Below, in pieces: positions 31,301-44,091 of a stretch of 64,000 bases of DNA. The translations under genes were made by a program, and so were the position numbers. Source of the stretch: Xiphydria camelus (lineage: Eukaryota > Arthropoda > Insecta > Hymenoptera > Xiphydriidae). Below the pieces are notes generated by a model. It saw only the letters and a program-made list of their open reading frames with translations, was not told the DNA's origin and made no database searches. Positions within the stretch are counted from its first letter, which is position 1. Every line of letters begins with the position of its first letter. The DNA is taken from assembly GCA_963678675.1 (NCBI GenBank), contig OY783193.1:6269501-6333500 (forward strand), written 5' to 3'.

Positions 31301-34129
31301 ATTTACAGCCTTACATTTTATTGAAAAACAAGTGCGCCAAATGTGTCAATAACGCATATGACGTGATAGTCGATATTGCAGCAAGAATTTGTCTCTTTCT
31401 ATCGTTAATTTAGTACTTATTTTTCATTAAAATGAAAGGCTGCAATTTGTTCCCCTATCATATTCAACCCCGGTCTCACCTATACAATTTTCTCATGTGA
31501 CTTTAGAGAATGTAGTACCTTATAGAGCTTACAGTTTCATTCAGAATAACGCTATTAAACTGACGTCGCGAATTGATCACAGCAGCCAGTAGGTACGGCC
31601 CGACATACGTCCGCCTCGGAGTCAGGGAACGGTGAAGCGGCGGATTCGATACGGACCGTCACTACTTATCGTCAACTCGCGTTCGAAATACATAATTGAG
31701 CAAAGAAAAACGTTTTGCATCACTGTATCCATTTAATTATTAGTCCACTTAATTCCCTTTCAGTGGATTTATGGTATTAATCCACAGAGAGGGAATTAAT
31801 TCGAAAAATGCAGTTCGATAAGACCATATTCAATGCGAATCAAAAGCGAGTTAATTAAATGTAAGCGTACTAATGCGTGCATACTTAGGCGCGGATGTGG
31901 CTTTCAATTAACATGTGCTCTGCTGGGTATACGCGTTCATAGATGCTCCTGATGAAATAATGCATACATGCCAAACGGTTTAAGTACTTACTTATACCTA
32001 TATCGCCTGCACACACACACACACAATACTCGTAGATCAAATACTGCAGAGCTTCGATATCGTTGCAATTAGCTCACGATTAAACGTAAATGTGTAGTTC
32101 CAGACGACCCGTTTTTAATGCATCATGTCGAGAACGTACCTACATATTCGCCGATATTTTTGCATGCTTCGTTTGAATGGCGCGACACCTACCGCCCGTA
32201 TAAGTGTCCCTGAGGTGCAAGGATATACATATGTACCTATATACTTTGTATCTATACATATCGTACACTTCGGGGAACGAAAAGGCAGTCTGCGATTTTC
32301 CGCAACGTCCCGTATCATACATATACGCGTACAATATATGTAGGTAGATAAAACCTTTACTTCCTTTTTTGTCGACTCCATCCGGTACGTATCTACATAC
32401 TTATCCACATATCCTCGCGGCATTCCTTCGAGATAAGTCCTAAATCGGTGAAAAGGTTTTCACGGTAGTTTTACACTATCCGCACAGAAAAAAGGAACTG
32501 CACGAATTACAGTGTGACTAGCATTAAACTATGATTCCGCCCAGGAAGATATGCAGAAATAATACATAGTACTCTTAATTAAGTGTTTTTCTTGGGGAAA
32601 CGATAACAATTCTTGTGCAAACAGATATTATATTATCTAGTTAAACCTCACTGAGAAAACGGTTTATTAGCAGTTAATAAATGTCATTTCAAATACGGCG
32701 AAATAAATATTTTGTTCGGAGAAGAAAATATATGTTAATTATATTAAAATCTTTATTTCATTCAAATGATGGCCTCGAGGAATTTAATTTTCCCAAATAA
32801 ATATTGTAACAGTTAACGAATATTTATTTGATCCAATAAAATATTTATTTCGCCACATTCAAAGAAACATTTATAAACTGTTTTCTCGGTGTAGTATTTG
32901 ATATAGTTGTAAACAGTAAATAGAAATGTGTTCTCTTTGTACAAATTCTTGAAAATGAACTCAAATCTCAGCGCCACTGGATGAAGTAGTAAAAACTGCT
33001 GATTTCTTTCTTTGCGTCCGAATTATAATACTATATTTATTCGTCATTCTCTCGAAGTCCTCTTTAAAATCATAAAATCAAAGTGATTGAGGGAAAAGAC
33101 AGTATACATAACTTTTTTCTTAATTTCAGATCCGACGACGAATTGGTAACGAGGATCCGCGTGGAAAGTGCGAAAAAGACTGACAGCGGGGAGTACACAT
33201 GCTCGCTCAGCGAACTCAGTACCACCATGGTGCACCTGCACGTGCTCAACGGTAAATATTTGCTGAAACACCGATAACTGCAATTCTATTGCGTTTACTT
33301 CTCGAGGCATTCTCCAATGCATTTCTAAATCTATTTTTCATCTGTCTGCTTACGCGAAAAAAAAATGTTTTTAAAGTCTTAGCAAAACTAGGTTTGTTGG
33401 GAATTTTTCGCTATCACGACAGAAATATTATTTGTGACGGCAAAAGATATGTTCAATAATAGCAAATGTTACTACAATGACAGTGAAATTTTTTTCGATA
33501 AACATGTGCTCTCCCAGTAAATATTTTTACTATTATTACACATATCTTTTGCTTCAATAGATAACATTCCTGTCATGATGACAAGAAAGTCCGAGCGAAA
33601 CCTAGTTTTGTTAAAACTGCAAAATCATTTTTTTTCGTTTAGTTCTATATCGTTGGTAAAATTCCATTGCAAATTTTTAAATATTTGATCAATCTGATAA
33701 TTCAAACCCGTAGAGAGTATCCAGACACTGCTTTCTCACGACGAGAGGAAAATATGCATCTATATACGTAATCTCGATCTTCGGCAATACGAAAGCTGCA
33801 CAAGCTCTCAGACACCCTCACCTCCCTCGCGGCTATCAGTTCGGTTTCGCGAGAGAGCAGCCGATGCGTTTACTCGCGAAGAGTGCATAGAATTTTCATT
33901 AATTTTCCCCGTTAGAGCGTTCAGGGAAGATCGAAGGACACGAGGAAAGTCGCGACGAAATTGGTTTAGCGTCGACTCACGTGTCCTCGCGTTCGTTGCA
34001 GGAGAGAAGCAGGCGGCCGTTCATCACGATCAGTGGAGCGGCGCCAGGACGAACCGCCTGGAAGACGCCACGACGTTCGTCTCGTCCTGCGTCTTTCTTC
34101 TCCTGCGAACGATTTGGAGCGTTTATTAG
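25157..34129 (+). CDS. dpr20: Dpr-family two-Ig-domain cell-surface protein, best match Dpr20 (5' incomplete)
   Basis: Five exons (25157-25344, 25451-25664, 30156-30342, 33130-33251, 34002-34129) join in frame to 279 residues and a TAG stop. Phases 0, 1, 2, 1 all fit. Dpr proteins are neuronal surface receptors that bind DIP partners during synaptic target recognition. Ig1 has the LLDCRV and LYDCQVS cysteines, the core MWVRR tryptophan and the Dpr signature SLLTVG. Ig2 has LACIV, the WQKNG tryptophan and YTCSL. The blocks HWGPYFED, FQYPNNWRL and CQVSTHPPR are what I recall for Dpr20. The last exon ends in a hydrophobic stretch (VSSCVFLLL), consistent with a GPI-anchor signal. The signal peptide is missing because the first exon ends in phase 1 somewhere upstream. 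The family is sure; the number 20 is likely. Confidence 0.88.
25451..25664 (+). CDS. dpr20: dpr20 exon b (rest of Ig1)
   Basis: The acceptor is CAATTTCCAG and the donor is TTGG|GTAATA. It codes VMWVRR, SLLTVG and CQVSTHPPR. The intron before it is only 106 nt. Confidence 0.92.
25731..25982. mobile_element. CACTGAG-type MITE, family D, copy 1 (in dpr20 intron)
   Basis: The ends CGCCGAGAGAAATAATTGTT and AGTAATTATTTCTCTCGATG are inverted repeats. The interior shares ATGATATAATTTCAG and TTCTTGAATCAAGAA with copy 2 at 53787-54068. It lies 66 nt past the donor of dpr20 exon b. Confidence 0.8.
25983..27926. other. Part of dpr20's 4.5-kb intron
   Basis: No coding exon or RNA gene was recognised. 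Confidence 0.4.
27927..28140. mobile_element. CACTGAG-type element, right end uncertain
   Basis: The left end CACTGAGAGAAAAGTGGGTA is typical. The matching right end was not found. The arm complement near 28110-28135 is weak, so the right border is a guess. Confidence 0.35.
28337..28475. repeat. Dispersed repeat, family F, partial copy
   Basis: It matches positions 185-312 of the window, including GCGGAAAATGAAAAAT and GGGGTAAATAATTTTGTCC. Confidence 0.6.
28560..28692. mobile_element. CACTGAG-type MITE, family E, copy 1
   Basis: It shares ATTATGG.TG.TG..AAAAT and CGATTTCTGGTTA with 55795-55868 and ends in TTTCTCTGAGCGC. ATAACCAGAA and TTCTGGTTA are inverted arms. Confidence 0.5.
30156..30342 (+). 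CDS. dpr20: dpr20 exon c (Ig2, first part)
   Basis: The acceptor is TTTTCGACAG and the donor is AACGG|GTGAGC. It codes PHIKIVDE, DRYYKTGSSVELAC and VWQKNG. The intron before it is 4.49 kb. Confidence 0.92.
32009..32024. repeat. (AC)n microsatellite
   Basis: Short CA dinucleotide run in a dpr20 intron. Confidence 0.85.
32580..33020. repeat. Dispersed repeat, family F, interrupted by a family C MITE
   Basis: 32580-32648 and 32892-33020 are the two halves of a sequence continuous in copy 1 at the window start (AAAC then TAGTATTTG). The 243-bp MITE sits exactly between them. Confidence 0.75.
32649..32891. mobile_element. CACTGAG-type MITE, family C (243 bp), nested in repeat F
   Basis: The terminal inverted repeats are CACTGAGAAAACGGTTTAT and ATAAACTGTTTTCTCGGTG. 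The interior matches the copies at 18820, 57827 and 59041. TA follows its right end. Confidence 0.85.
33130..33251 (+). CDS. dpr20: dpr20 exon d (Ig2, second part)
   Basis: The acceptor is TTAATTTCAG and the donor is AACG|GTAAAT. It codes DELVTRIRVESAKKTDSGEY, then TCSL and VHLHVL. Confidence 0.92.
33355..33637. mobile_element. Inverted-repeat MITE in the last dpr20 intron (283 bp)
   Basis: It starts CGAAAAAAAAATG and ends with its complement. The arms extend about 100 bp, sharing CAAAACTAGGTTT and CAAAAGATATGT with their complements. Confidence 0.75.
34002..34129 (+). CDS. dpr20: dpr20 last exon (C-terminal hydrophobic tail)
   Basis: The acceptor is CGTTCGTTGCAG. It codes EKQAAVHHDQWSG, a short polar linker, and a hydrophobic C-terminus ending SVY before TAG (34127-34129). 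The Dpr20 of flies has a similar AAVQH block, from memory. Confidence 0.88.
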
Positions 34130-37071
34130 ATTCGAGAGACGTCGTGGAAGAAGACGAAATTAATCGGCGCGCAGCTGCCCCACTCATAAAGGAGTATCGA
34201 TGAGAAGACTGCATCATCTTCTTCGAATGGCTGCTTGTGAAGTTGGTCCTGCTTCGTGGCGTCTTTCCTGAGAATCGCTAACGAAAGATGCTCGATCGAC
34301 CATGGGCAGCGGGGAAGTCCCTATCTGCAATTCTTGAGGAAGAAGTGATTGATGTACACGAATGACATCGCTTCCCGTGCAGCACAAATACCCAGGAAAC
34401 ATCCTACGGATGTCACATGGACGTCCAGTGCCCGAAAAACCTCCTATGGACATCCATAGGATATCGTGTGTTTGCTGGATTCTAATGAAGCATCGACGAC
34501 AAGGCCGCGCAATTTTCATCCAAAGACTACCAATGGCACTGACGAGTAGCTGATGCACCGCTTTTTTTTTTTCGAAAACTATCGACGACAAATCGGTTAC
34601 AGTTCCATCGAGCGTGAGCAGTGCTGCAGCTCCTCGTTGACGAAGAAGAGTCTGCAGAAGAATCGGATCGGGTTCCTATCGAGAAGACGAGGTTTTGATA
34701 ATCGGAACTATATCGGGCGAGACAGTTTATCGGTGAAAAACCGCTCAACGTATGAACGAGATACGACGTGACGCGTACCTACATATGTATGTACGTTTAC
34801 CGATATTTTCCATTCGTAATGCGGTTCAATTGGAACCACGTGGATGACAAAGTCAAGTGCTTCGGTTTCACGACAAAGACGATCGTGAATAAGTTACGAT
34901 CGTCTGTTTGATCGGTATCGATCGAATCTTTGCGGCTGTGTAATGTTAAGTATAAGCTGCCAGGACGATACGATGCCGGCCTAACCCGTGCTCTCGTAAG
35001 TCGCATTACGTATAAGGAGTTAGATGATAAATAAGTGATAACGATTTCGACGTTTCTGTATAACGACTTGTATATAATATATATATACGTATATAATATA
35101 AACGATGACCACTGTACGCCGGATTTCGTGTGAGATGCGCTTAACGTTGGATCGATATATTACACGTGTAAACCGGCTGGCCCGTTCGGAACGATCTAGA
35201 GCAATCGACGATAGCGCGTACCCGGTGAGATAATAAAGTTTGACGAATATACCTCTCTTCACTCGCAGCGAGTTTCTCTCTTTTTCGTTTTTGTCTGCAC
35301 GCGGTATGAGCAGGATGATCCTTCCTGTCGAGATCTTTGGTAAGTTGGATGTGGATCGAGCCACTGCACTTACCTGCAGGCTTGTGATTATCATAATGAG
35401 GAAACAATGAGAAACTTCCTAATTACGCGCGGTTTCTACTTCGACCGCGTCTGTATAATATAATATATATGCTGAGTGTGGTACAGAAGTACAAGGGAGC
35501 CTGATTACGCTGGAACGTCCACTGTATGTCAGACAATGTGAAATCCGATTAAAGTTGAGAAAGTGAGGAATGTGATGCTGGTAGGTCGACATTAGGAAAC
35601 GAGATTGATTTAAATACAAGCCTCTCCCATACAGTCAGATGTACAAAAATAGTGGATTTTAATGACTATTTTGAAAAAAATGACCGAAAAATGATCAATT
35701 TTTCCTCATTTGAATATTATGAATTTATAATGTTCCTTTAAGGGATAAGAAAAAGCGGTCTAATGATGCTTGCAATAAATTTGCCGTAAGTTTGCAATGT
35801 TTGAAATAAATTTGAGTTACGTAAAATTCTGTTTTAGTAGGCGCTTGCGTCACAAAATAAGCCTACTCTTCGAATTCCATGTAATTAGCTTCAGCGGATT
35901 CGATTCAGCGATGCAGAGATTTCATTGAAAGGGTATAACTACGAGAGAGCCTCGATTTGAAGAGTCCATCGCGAAGAGATTTTATTAAAAAGCTGCTGCG
36001 TTAATAAATTTTGTGATAGAAACTACGGAAAACTTTACAACTACACTCTTTCTCTCTCTCTTTTCCCCTTCGCGAAGAAGTGGACATGGATTTACAGAAC
36101 ATACATATGTGTAACATTTCAAGAAATGCATTACTGGGCGGTTGGATAGGACGTACGAGGGATGTGAATCGTGCAAGAGCAAAAGAGCCGTGAGAAAAAT
36201 GACGTAACGAACGCAAAACATTTTTTTTTTTCGTCATCATTTTAATGATATCTCGATTTCATACAAATTAAGTGGGGAGTTATAATACAAACTTAAAATA
36301 TATACATCGATATCTCGTGAAACTTTCTCAAATAGCTATGCAACTCATATTCCGTTAATCTACATAGATCTTTCCGAATCTATCTCTCATTGTATATCGT
36401 GCAACGAACCTGGCAAGTCGTCTGAATAAATATTTAATTACTTATACAGTCGTCGGCCGACGGTCGCGATCGACGATCGGCCGGACTATATACGCCGAGA
36501 TTTGGGAAGAGCCATCGAGAGTCCGACCGATATCTCCTTTCCTCTTTCCTTCTTTTCGCACTTTAACATCGACCGACGCGCTTCGCGCACCGTAACGAGG
36601 GCACGCGTTGCATCGCGGATAAAAATTCACCTCCCTCGTGCCCCGAAGTCCTTCGCGCAACCGTCCTCCCCGTCGCAAGTTTGCCTCTTCACGATCCGAA
36701 GACGAACGACCCACCGTTCGACCTTTACCGAACGTCGATGCGAGCGTGAAGGGGAAGCGGTACCCGGAAGAGCGAGCGGAAGCATCGTCAAATTAATCGC
36801 GAACGAATCCGCGAGACCGGAAAAGGAAGAACGAGGAGAAGTTGCCTCTCGAAGTGCATCGAAAGGTACCATAAATGCAGCGGGCAATCGCCACCCGAAA
36901 CTACAACACTCAGTCGGTCCTCGCGCGCGTCTATTCCATTCCTTTGTCGCAATCCCTCTCAAATTTCAACGGAGAGACTTCCACCGTATATTTCTCGCAT
37001 CGTCGACATCGACGAAACGTTTGTTCATCAGGGCGAAAGGAGGAAGCGAATGCGCGGACCTCGCGGACGTA
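34130..37071. other. Probable dpr20 3' UTR and intergenic DNA
   Basis: AATAAA at 35232-35237, about 1.1 kb past the stop, is a possible polyadenylation signal. The near-perfect palindrome TCCTATGGACATCCATAGGA is at 34443-34462. 36440-36960 is CpG-rich. No further gene was recognised. Confidence 0.4.
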
Positions 37072-37262
37072 GAGGTGTGATTTCGCTGAAGGCGTCGGCG
37101 GGTAGCAGCCGACGGTAGCCGCCAGCGGTATCGTACTGAGTCAGTGCTTTTTAAATAGGGCCGGTTTCGTCAACGCTACTCTGAACGCCTGTATCTACCA
37201 CCAGCACGCTGGCGGCTACCGCCGGCCGCTACCGTCGACGGCTTCAGCGAAATCACACCTCA
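37072..37262. mobile_element. GC-rich MITE with about 56-bp inverted termini (191 bp)
   Basis: The left end is GAGGTGTGATTTCGCTGAAG and the right end its complement CTTCAGCGAAATCACACCTC followed by A. The arms stay complementary past GGTAGCCGCCAGCG. A 5-bp duplication, ACGTA, flanks it (37067-37071 and 37263-37267). Its GC content and 5-bp duplication separate it from the AT-rich TA-flanked MITEs. Confidence 0.8.
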
Positions 37263-40200
37263 ACGTAATGCATACGGTGAAACATATGTGTATATAATAT
37301 ATAATACGCAGAAATCTGCGGGCGAAGCCAGCGCGCACAAATTACAAAAAACAAAACGAACATTTACGGCAAAGTCTCGACGCGCTCTGCCCAAAATACC
37401 CACACGTACGTATCTTTATGCACAACCCACAATCTTGTATCGTTACTCGTTACCGTAAAGTGTAAATGTAAATTTTTTCTCGCTTAAAATACATTTTATA
37501 CATATGCTTTTTTTGTGTTTTTTTTTCCTTTTATTCCATTTTGCTTGTTATCATCTCGTCGTCGTCGTCGTCTTTATCATCATATCCCTTCGTAATATGC
37601 AAGTCCTCGAATAAAACAGAAGCACAGACAGAAACGTATAGAAACATAGTGGAGAATGAAGTAGTGTCTTGCGAAATCGGCGTCGCCGTTGCCGGGCGCG
37701 GACGGGCTTTCTCGAGGGATCGTCGATTCTTTGCGAAGATCGCTCTCGAGAGTAGAGACCGTTTCTCCTCTCCACGTTCCTTCCATCGTAGCCGGTTCGA
37801 CTGCGGTAAGTTCCCTCGCTCTATCTCCCTCTTTCTAGATCTCGGCATTCGTAATGAAAACCCGCTTTTTTCTTCGTCTTCGCTTAATTTTTGTATATAC
37901 AGTCATCCTCGCACGCAAGTCGCTCATATCGAGGGAACCAACCGCCGGCCGATCGGCATCGAACTGCTTCGCGTTCGACAATACCGAGCGCGCGCGTCCG
38001 AAGTTTTCCGGGTGGAAAGGCAGGGAGAGGAAAATTAAAAGAGAAAAGAAAAGAGAAGTAGAACACGAGTAGATAGATGAAGAGAAAGAGAGGAAATTAG
38101 AAGAGAAAACAGTCAATATTCATTTCACCCCTTCCCACTCCTTCGCTCGGCAACTGCCACGTCGCAAAAGTTCGCTTCGATCATCATTCCCTACGATGTT
38201 CATCTTTTTTTTATTAATAATATAATCCTCTTTATTTACTTTTAATTAATGAATATAATATAGGTAATAATTGCAAATACAACTATATAATGAATATACG
38301 AGCCTTTGTCAGGGAGCAATGCAGTCGTCATCGATAAAAGAGTATCGGGGCATATCGCTGTGGTCATCAGGACTACCCTTAACCTCCGGTATTTCTTTTT
38401 TCTCTCCTCTCAATTCGCCTTAATCGTTAGGGTTCCACTCACACACAGGCATCCGAGTCACGCACTTAAAAAATAGTAAACGGGCTTCTCTCCATGCGAC
38501 AGGCTACGATTTTACGAGTGGCGTGTGATATGAGGCTTGATAAGACTACATCTCATTTTGTATCCTCTCCATTTGACTTCCCTCGGTTCGCCTATACCCT
38601 CCCTCATATATATGTATTGATTTGCAACTTCACCCCCGTCGTACAGTTTTCTTCGCCAGCTGTATATTAATCGCGGAAAAACGAAAACGCGTCGTGTCGC
38701 TGTGTACATATCATTATAATATCTAATCGCGCGTGTCGCATCCTAAATAAAATCACTCGTGGTCCTCTCTCATCGTCCGATTTCGTCGTCCCGGCGACGC
38801 GACGGCTCCGCCGAGACAAGCTGTCAGTGTCCGATTCTCTGCACTTTCGACGTAACCCGAATGATTTGCCGTCGATCGCGACTGCTGCTCTCTTTTTATT
38901 TCTCTCTCTTTCTACGGAGGAAGCAAATTTTAAGATCGACTGTCAATCGACGATATTTTCTCGAGAAAAGAAAACAGCTTTCCATGGGTCGTTAAAGTTT
39001 ACCAAAGTAAATACAGCAGACCATTTAATTGCGGGTTCTTGTTATGCAGTTAAAACATTGAATTGGAGAAGAGAAACTAATTAAAATACCTTAAGTTAAT
39101 CTGCGACAGACGACACGTTAGATTCCAGTCAATCTAAGATCGTAATTGCGTCCAAACTGACTGTAGAAGGCGGCAATAGATACGTGATTAAAACACTGGA
39201 GGAGGCATGATAGAATTAGTCTTGATAGAACTTATGAGAATCATCGGGTAAAAGTACGATAAAAGAAATAAAGTGAAAGAGTTTCAAAAGCATTGAAAGA
39301 AGAGAACAAGAAGAAAAAGGGAGCAGCTGGCGTATTTGCGTATTACGCGAACGGCACCGGATTACTAACAGGGCGCAGAATGTATAATCGTCGAAAGGAA
39401 ATATACATATATATCATATATATAATATAGCATCACAGTCAAAAGTATAATATTATAATAACGGGTATGCTACTTTTTTGTGTCTCACGTCGTTCAGCCG
39501 TCGTCAAACGTCATTTTTTTCCCCTCACATTTCCACGATGTCAAAGAAACCCTCTTCCCTTGTGCACATCCCGTAATCGCGCGGCACGAGATCTCGTTAG
39601 AGCGAGAAACTCTCTTCGTAGCTCCCGACACCAGCGCGACCTGACTATGTAACATCTAACGCGATATTTTATACACGCAATCTTCTCATTCACACTTCGG
39701 CACGTATCAGTTTTTTTCGTTAAGTGTCCTTTTTGCCTACTCAACGTTGGTAGTATCGAAATCGACGCTATCGTCTGTCGTGCCTGGCTTCATAAATATT
39801 TCTTTTCCCTGCGATTTACATGATCTATCTCAGAGTTCCTCTCCTGTGCATACTTCTCTCTCTGCTGTAGGAAAGAAAGAGACACGCACTTTTTAATCGC
39901 GATAATCTCCTTAACCGTGGACTTTAGAGGAAAATTTATATAACCCGATTTTGAAGATCACATCTCAATCTGTAAAAAAGCTCTGTATAAACATTGGTGA
40001 AAAGTGAGCAGGTAAGGAGATACTCGCGATTAAAGTGCGAGTTCACGCATATCTCGTTCTCTCCCATTTCATATTACGCGACATCGATTGATAAACGGGA
40101 TACGTCGAACGTCGATAATATCCAATCGCAAGTGGACAGAAAGACGGATCGAATCTGCGGCGCAGGAAAGTTACGAATTAATGTATAAAATGTATATGTA

Positions 40201-40646
40201 TATAGATATATCTAAAGTACAACGCTCCTTTCTCTCTTGTGTAACCGTACACAGAATATATCGAAAATCTCGACCCTCAATATTATTACAGGTAAAACGG
40301 GTTGTCCGAAGTTGCGCGGGGAAACCGAGCGAGATGCAGGCGCGAATCGTGTCTCACACCTCGTCGGCCCTGCAAAGCCACGTCGAATTGTCTATCGGTT
40401 ATTAACTACTTAATGCACTTTGACTTGGTAGGTGATACATATCGTTACTCGTTACATCGTCTCGAATCGACTTTAGTATCGTATTTTGTATGTGTATATA
40501 CATATAATAGATGTGTCTACATTGAATGCGATTATACGTCTTGAAGAGGCTGAGGGAGCAGAGACAGAGATGGACTGGAACTTTTTTTTAAAGACAATAT
40601 CAGCAAAGTTATTCATTATTTTCCTTCTCTCAAATTTAACAACAGG
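37263..40646. other. Gene-free stretch
   Basis: A (GTC)n run lies at 37558-37573. Overlapping ORFs on both strands at 37530-38116 show no motif. No gene is supported. Confidence 0.4.
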
Positions 40647-40869
40647 TCCGAAAACTGTTATTTATAGTTAAAATACGTATACTTGATTATTGCGAAAGAA
40701 ATATTTGTTTGGGCCAAAGAAATATTCGTTAACTATTACTCTATTTCTGTTTGAATGAAAAAGACATTCTAATAATTAACGTATATTTATTTGGCCCAAT
40801 GAAATATTTCTTTCATCATAATCAAGTATAGATACATTTATTAATTACAAATAAACTTTTCTCTCAGTA
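40647..40869. mobile_element. CACTGAG-type MITE, family C-like (diverged)
   Basis: Inverted arms around ATACTTGATTAT.GCGAAAG and its complement, and GGGCCAAAGAAATATT with its complement. The right end reads AAACTTTTCTCTCAGTA. The left end is decayed. Confidence 0.6.
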
Positions 40870-43800
40870 TTCGCGACTCCACTTTACAAAGTTGCTTAAA
40901 AATTTCGAAGTACAACAAGTGAAAAACCGGGTATATCAGTAGTCCAGAGCCCCCGTCTCTCCTACCTCAATTTTCGTATTTATCAAAAAAAAGACGCCCC
41001 TCTTAGATGCTTGGAGTTCATATCTCTATCGATAAACAAAAAGGGAGGGACGTCGCCACATATACACGCGCGTACCGGGACAGAGAAAAGAGAGAAACAT
41101 CGAAAAAATGCTTAAGCATGCTCACACGCGCGCAGCAGTTCGAACGCACGCTTCTAAACGCGCGATTCCTTCGATACAAATAATTTTATCTACACATTTT
41201 ACACGCGCATCCGCTTTTTCTTTACAAACTTCTACGCAGTCATGTACACTCTTTCCTTTCGTTTGACTCGAAGGATCGAGGGGAGGGCGGCGGACGGTTC
41301 TGCCTCGGGGAGGAAGACAACCCAAAATTCGAAGGGACGCTTTTCTCGCCTCACCTTCACCGACACTCGAGTCACGCGCCACGTGAAAATATCTACAGGT
41401 GTGTGTACGTGAGCGTGCGCGCGCGTGTCTCTTGATTTCTCGATTGGAAGAGTTAAGAGAGCCGAGAAAAGCGTACGGCTGGCAAACCGCGTGTCTCTTC
41501 CCCTCGGGCCGCCAACAGCTTTTAAATCTAATTCGCACGTATATGCAGGTTCCCTTTTTTACAAGTATGCATGCGTACACGAGTGTGTATAATAACAATG
41601 GTATCGTAATATTCTCGATTGGCACTTGATTTCCCCTCTTTGCTGAACGAAAAAGCGAACGCGTAGGCGAACGAGTCAACGAGCGAACGTCTCGCCTCCG
41701 GGCTCAATCGAAGAACAGCGTCGTCGAATTATTGCAATAATTTTGCGTCTGTTTAACTTTGCTAGAGAAGAGCGTTCAAGAGGAATCCCGTACGCTTCGA
41801 CGCGGTTTCCATGGGGTCTACTTTCTTCTCTGAGTAACGCAGAGACGGAAAAACATTATCTACGTAGATAAAAAGTTATTCAATTCAACCAAATAACTGT
41901 TACAGGACGAACCAAAATATGTATTTAGCCGCTTTAATTAAGTTTCGATTTAAGCCACTAAAAATTGCTTTTTTCAAAAATGATGATGCTCGACTTCGTG
42001 TTTAATATAGCGTCAGCACGACATCCCCCGGCAAACATTAAAGGCGTTTCTCTCTCGTAGAGCGTTTATTCACCTCGGAATACAACGAGCTTTGCGCGAA
42101 GAAAAGGTGTCACTTAACAATACGTCGAACGAAAAACGATTGACGATCATTGATTGATAAATTCTGGTAACTATGCAAAATGTCTCACTCTCTTTTTCTT
42201 GACGGCGAGAACAACCTTTGTCGAGATATCGCATCATACGATGATACATGCATGGCACAGTGTCGCTCGTTAATGCAATTCCCCTTGAAAGCGGAAGATG
42301 AGGTTCGCAAGAGCACTCCTCAACACTCAAACTCAATCATCTATCGGGAGATATTTTCTTGGCGCGTGTTTAAAAAAAATAAAATAAAAACCAACAATCA
42401 TGTTTTACATTATCTTTTATTAAGTGGCAATGCAAAGGGAAAAAAGGAGTAAAAGAAAAGAGAGAGAGAGAGAGAAAGAAATATAAAGCAGAGAAAAGGA
42501 GGGAGAGATAGAAAATGAAGGAAGAGACAAAATACGAGAGTAAAACCCATCAGCAAGAAAATATATTAATTATGCACCCCTTATTATTCGTCGTTTAAAA
42601 ATCGCTTTCGTCATTTTTTTACTTCTTTTCTAATGCGCATCATGGTTAATTGTACAATTTATTTATATATGTATATGTATATATGTATAGGTATGCGTTC
42701 ACGTTTGTATATACATATGCGCGTGAGTGCCTGTTGGCCGGCGCGCACGCACGTACAAAGCCTTGTATTCCTTTATTTATAAATAATACGCTATATATCC
42801 GCGGATCGAATCACACTTTCCCGTACTCCTCCGTTCATCGTCGTCGATACCGCCGTCGTCGCATGAACGTGCGTCGATGAATGACTAAAAATCGCCGTGA
42901 AGAGAATCACACTGTGCCATACATGTGCCCTCGCCTTCTACTGAATCACTTCTTCCTAATTCCGTTCGAACAGAAGTCCCGCCCAATTAAATTTACAATT
43001 CTACACGGACACTGCCGCGCGATAAAAATTAAAATGTAACAAACGCTGACCACCCTGTGCAGCCCTCAACCAGCGGCAATATTTCGACGTAACAGACATC
43101 AAGTCTCTCGGCGTAAGACGAAACGAGATAAAGAAAACAGATAAAATGAGTAATGGAGAAAGAGGAAACGCGCGGTGCATCGCGCAATAACACTAAATTT
43201 TGAGTAACGCGGTAACACCGTTCTCCCTCGCACCATCTTCTAGTTGTCATCGTCATCTTTGTTCGACGCGAGTTTTGGAAGAAGCTCGCGCCGTGCAATC
43301 GACGAAGAGAAGAGTCGACTCGCGATACGTCGACTCAAGATTTCGCGGAAATCTCTCGAAATGCAAGTGTCGAAGTTCTTCGCGAGACGACGTGCACTTT
43401 CGGAGAGTGCTCGATCCCGATCGCGATCTTCTCTCGTCTTCCTATCACCGCCCGCTCGACGTAATAATCATAACTCATTGCAATAGCCGTTTGTACCGAT
43501 CTACATCCACCTCAACTCGCCTCCTCGACAGGAACCTTGTCCCTGCTCTTTTTTTTCACCCTACGCTTTCCTGCGCACACTTAACTAGTCGCCACGGAAC
43601 GGCAAATCCGGCGAGCGTGCACGCGCATCTGCGCAACGAGCCTTGGACGAACGTGGAACGGAAGGAACGTGTCTCTGCGTAAAGTACGAAGCGCTGTGTG
43701 ATCGTGTTACGGGTGATTTTCGACGGTTTCACGTAGGACTTCGCTTGCTTTGCAATTTCTGAGTTTAGGCCGTTTTTTACGGTGATGAAGTCCAATAGAA

Positions 43801-43873
43801 GCGTACGCTTTTACGTAGCTGATTTTTTATTCATTTTATAATATGAAGATTCGATTACCCCTTCTTTTTTGAT
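40870..43873. other. Gene-free stretch
   Basis: A short (GA)n run lies near 42457-42475. No coding or RNA feature is supported. Confidence 0.4.
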
Positions 43874-44091
43874 GTACACGCTGCGACACGGATTCTGTCG
43901 CTGGTGACTTTTTTAAATGTTATTTTTAAACGTATTAACCAATGATTAATCAATCCTCACGCTTTCATTGACGGGGGTAAACGCCACCGTAGCTAATAAG
44001 AGCATGAGAATTAATTGTTCATTGGCTAGTTATGTTTAAAAATGACATTTTAGAAAGTCACCAGCGACAGAATCCGTGTCGCAACGTGTAC
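43874..44091. mobile_element. MITE with 35-bp inverted termini (218 bp)
   Basis: The termini begin GTACACG.TGCGACACGG and continue ATTCTGTCGCTGGTGACTTT on both ends. The rest is AT-rich and non-coding. Only one copy is in the window. Confidence 0.8.

Noticed and set aside
36502..37080. 192-aa plus-strand ORF
   Set aside because: No domain; composition driven by CpG and Arg codons; it runs into a MITE.
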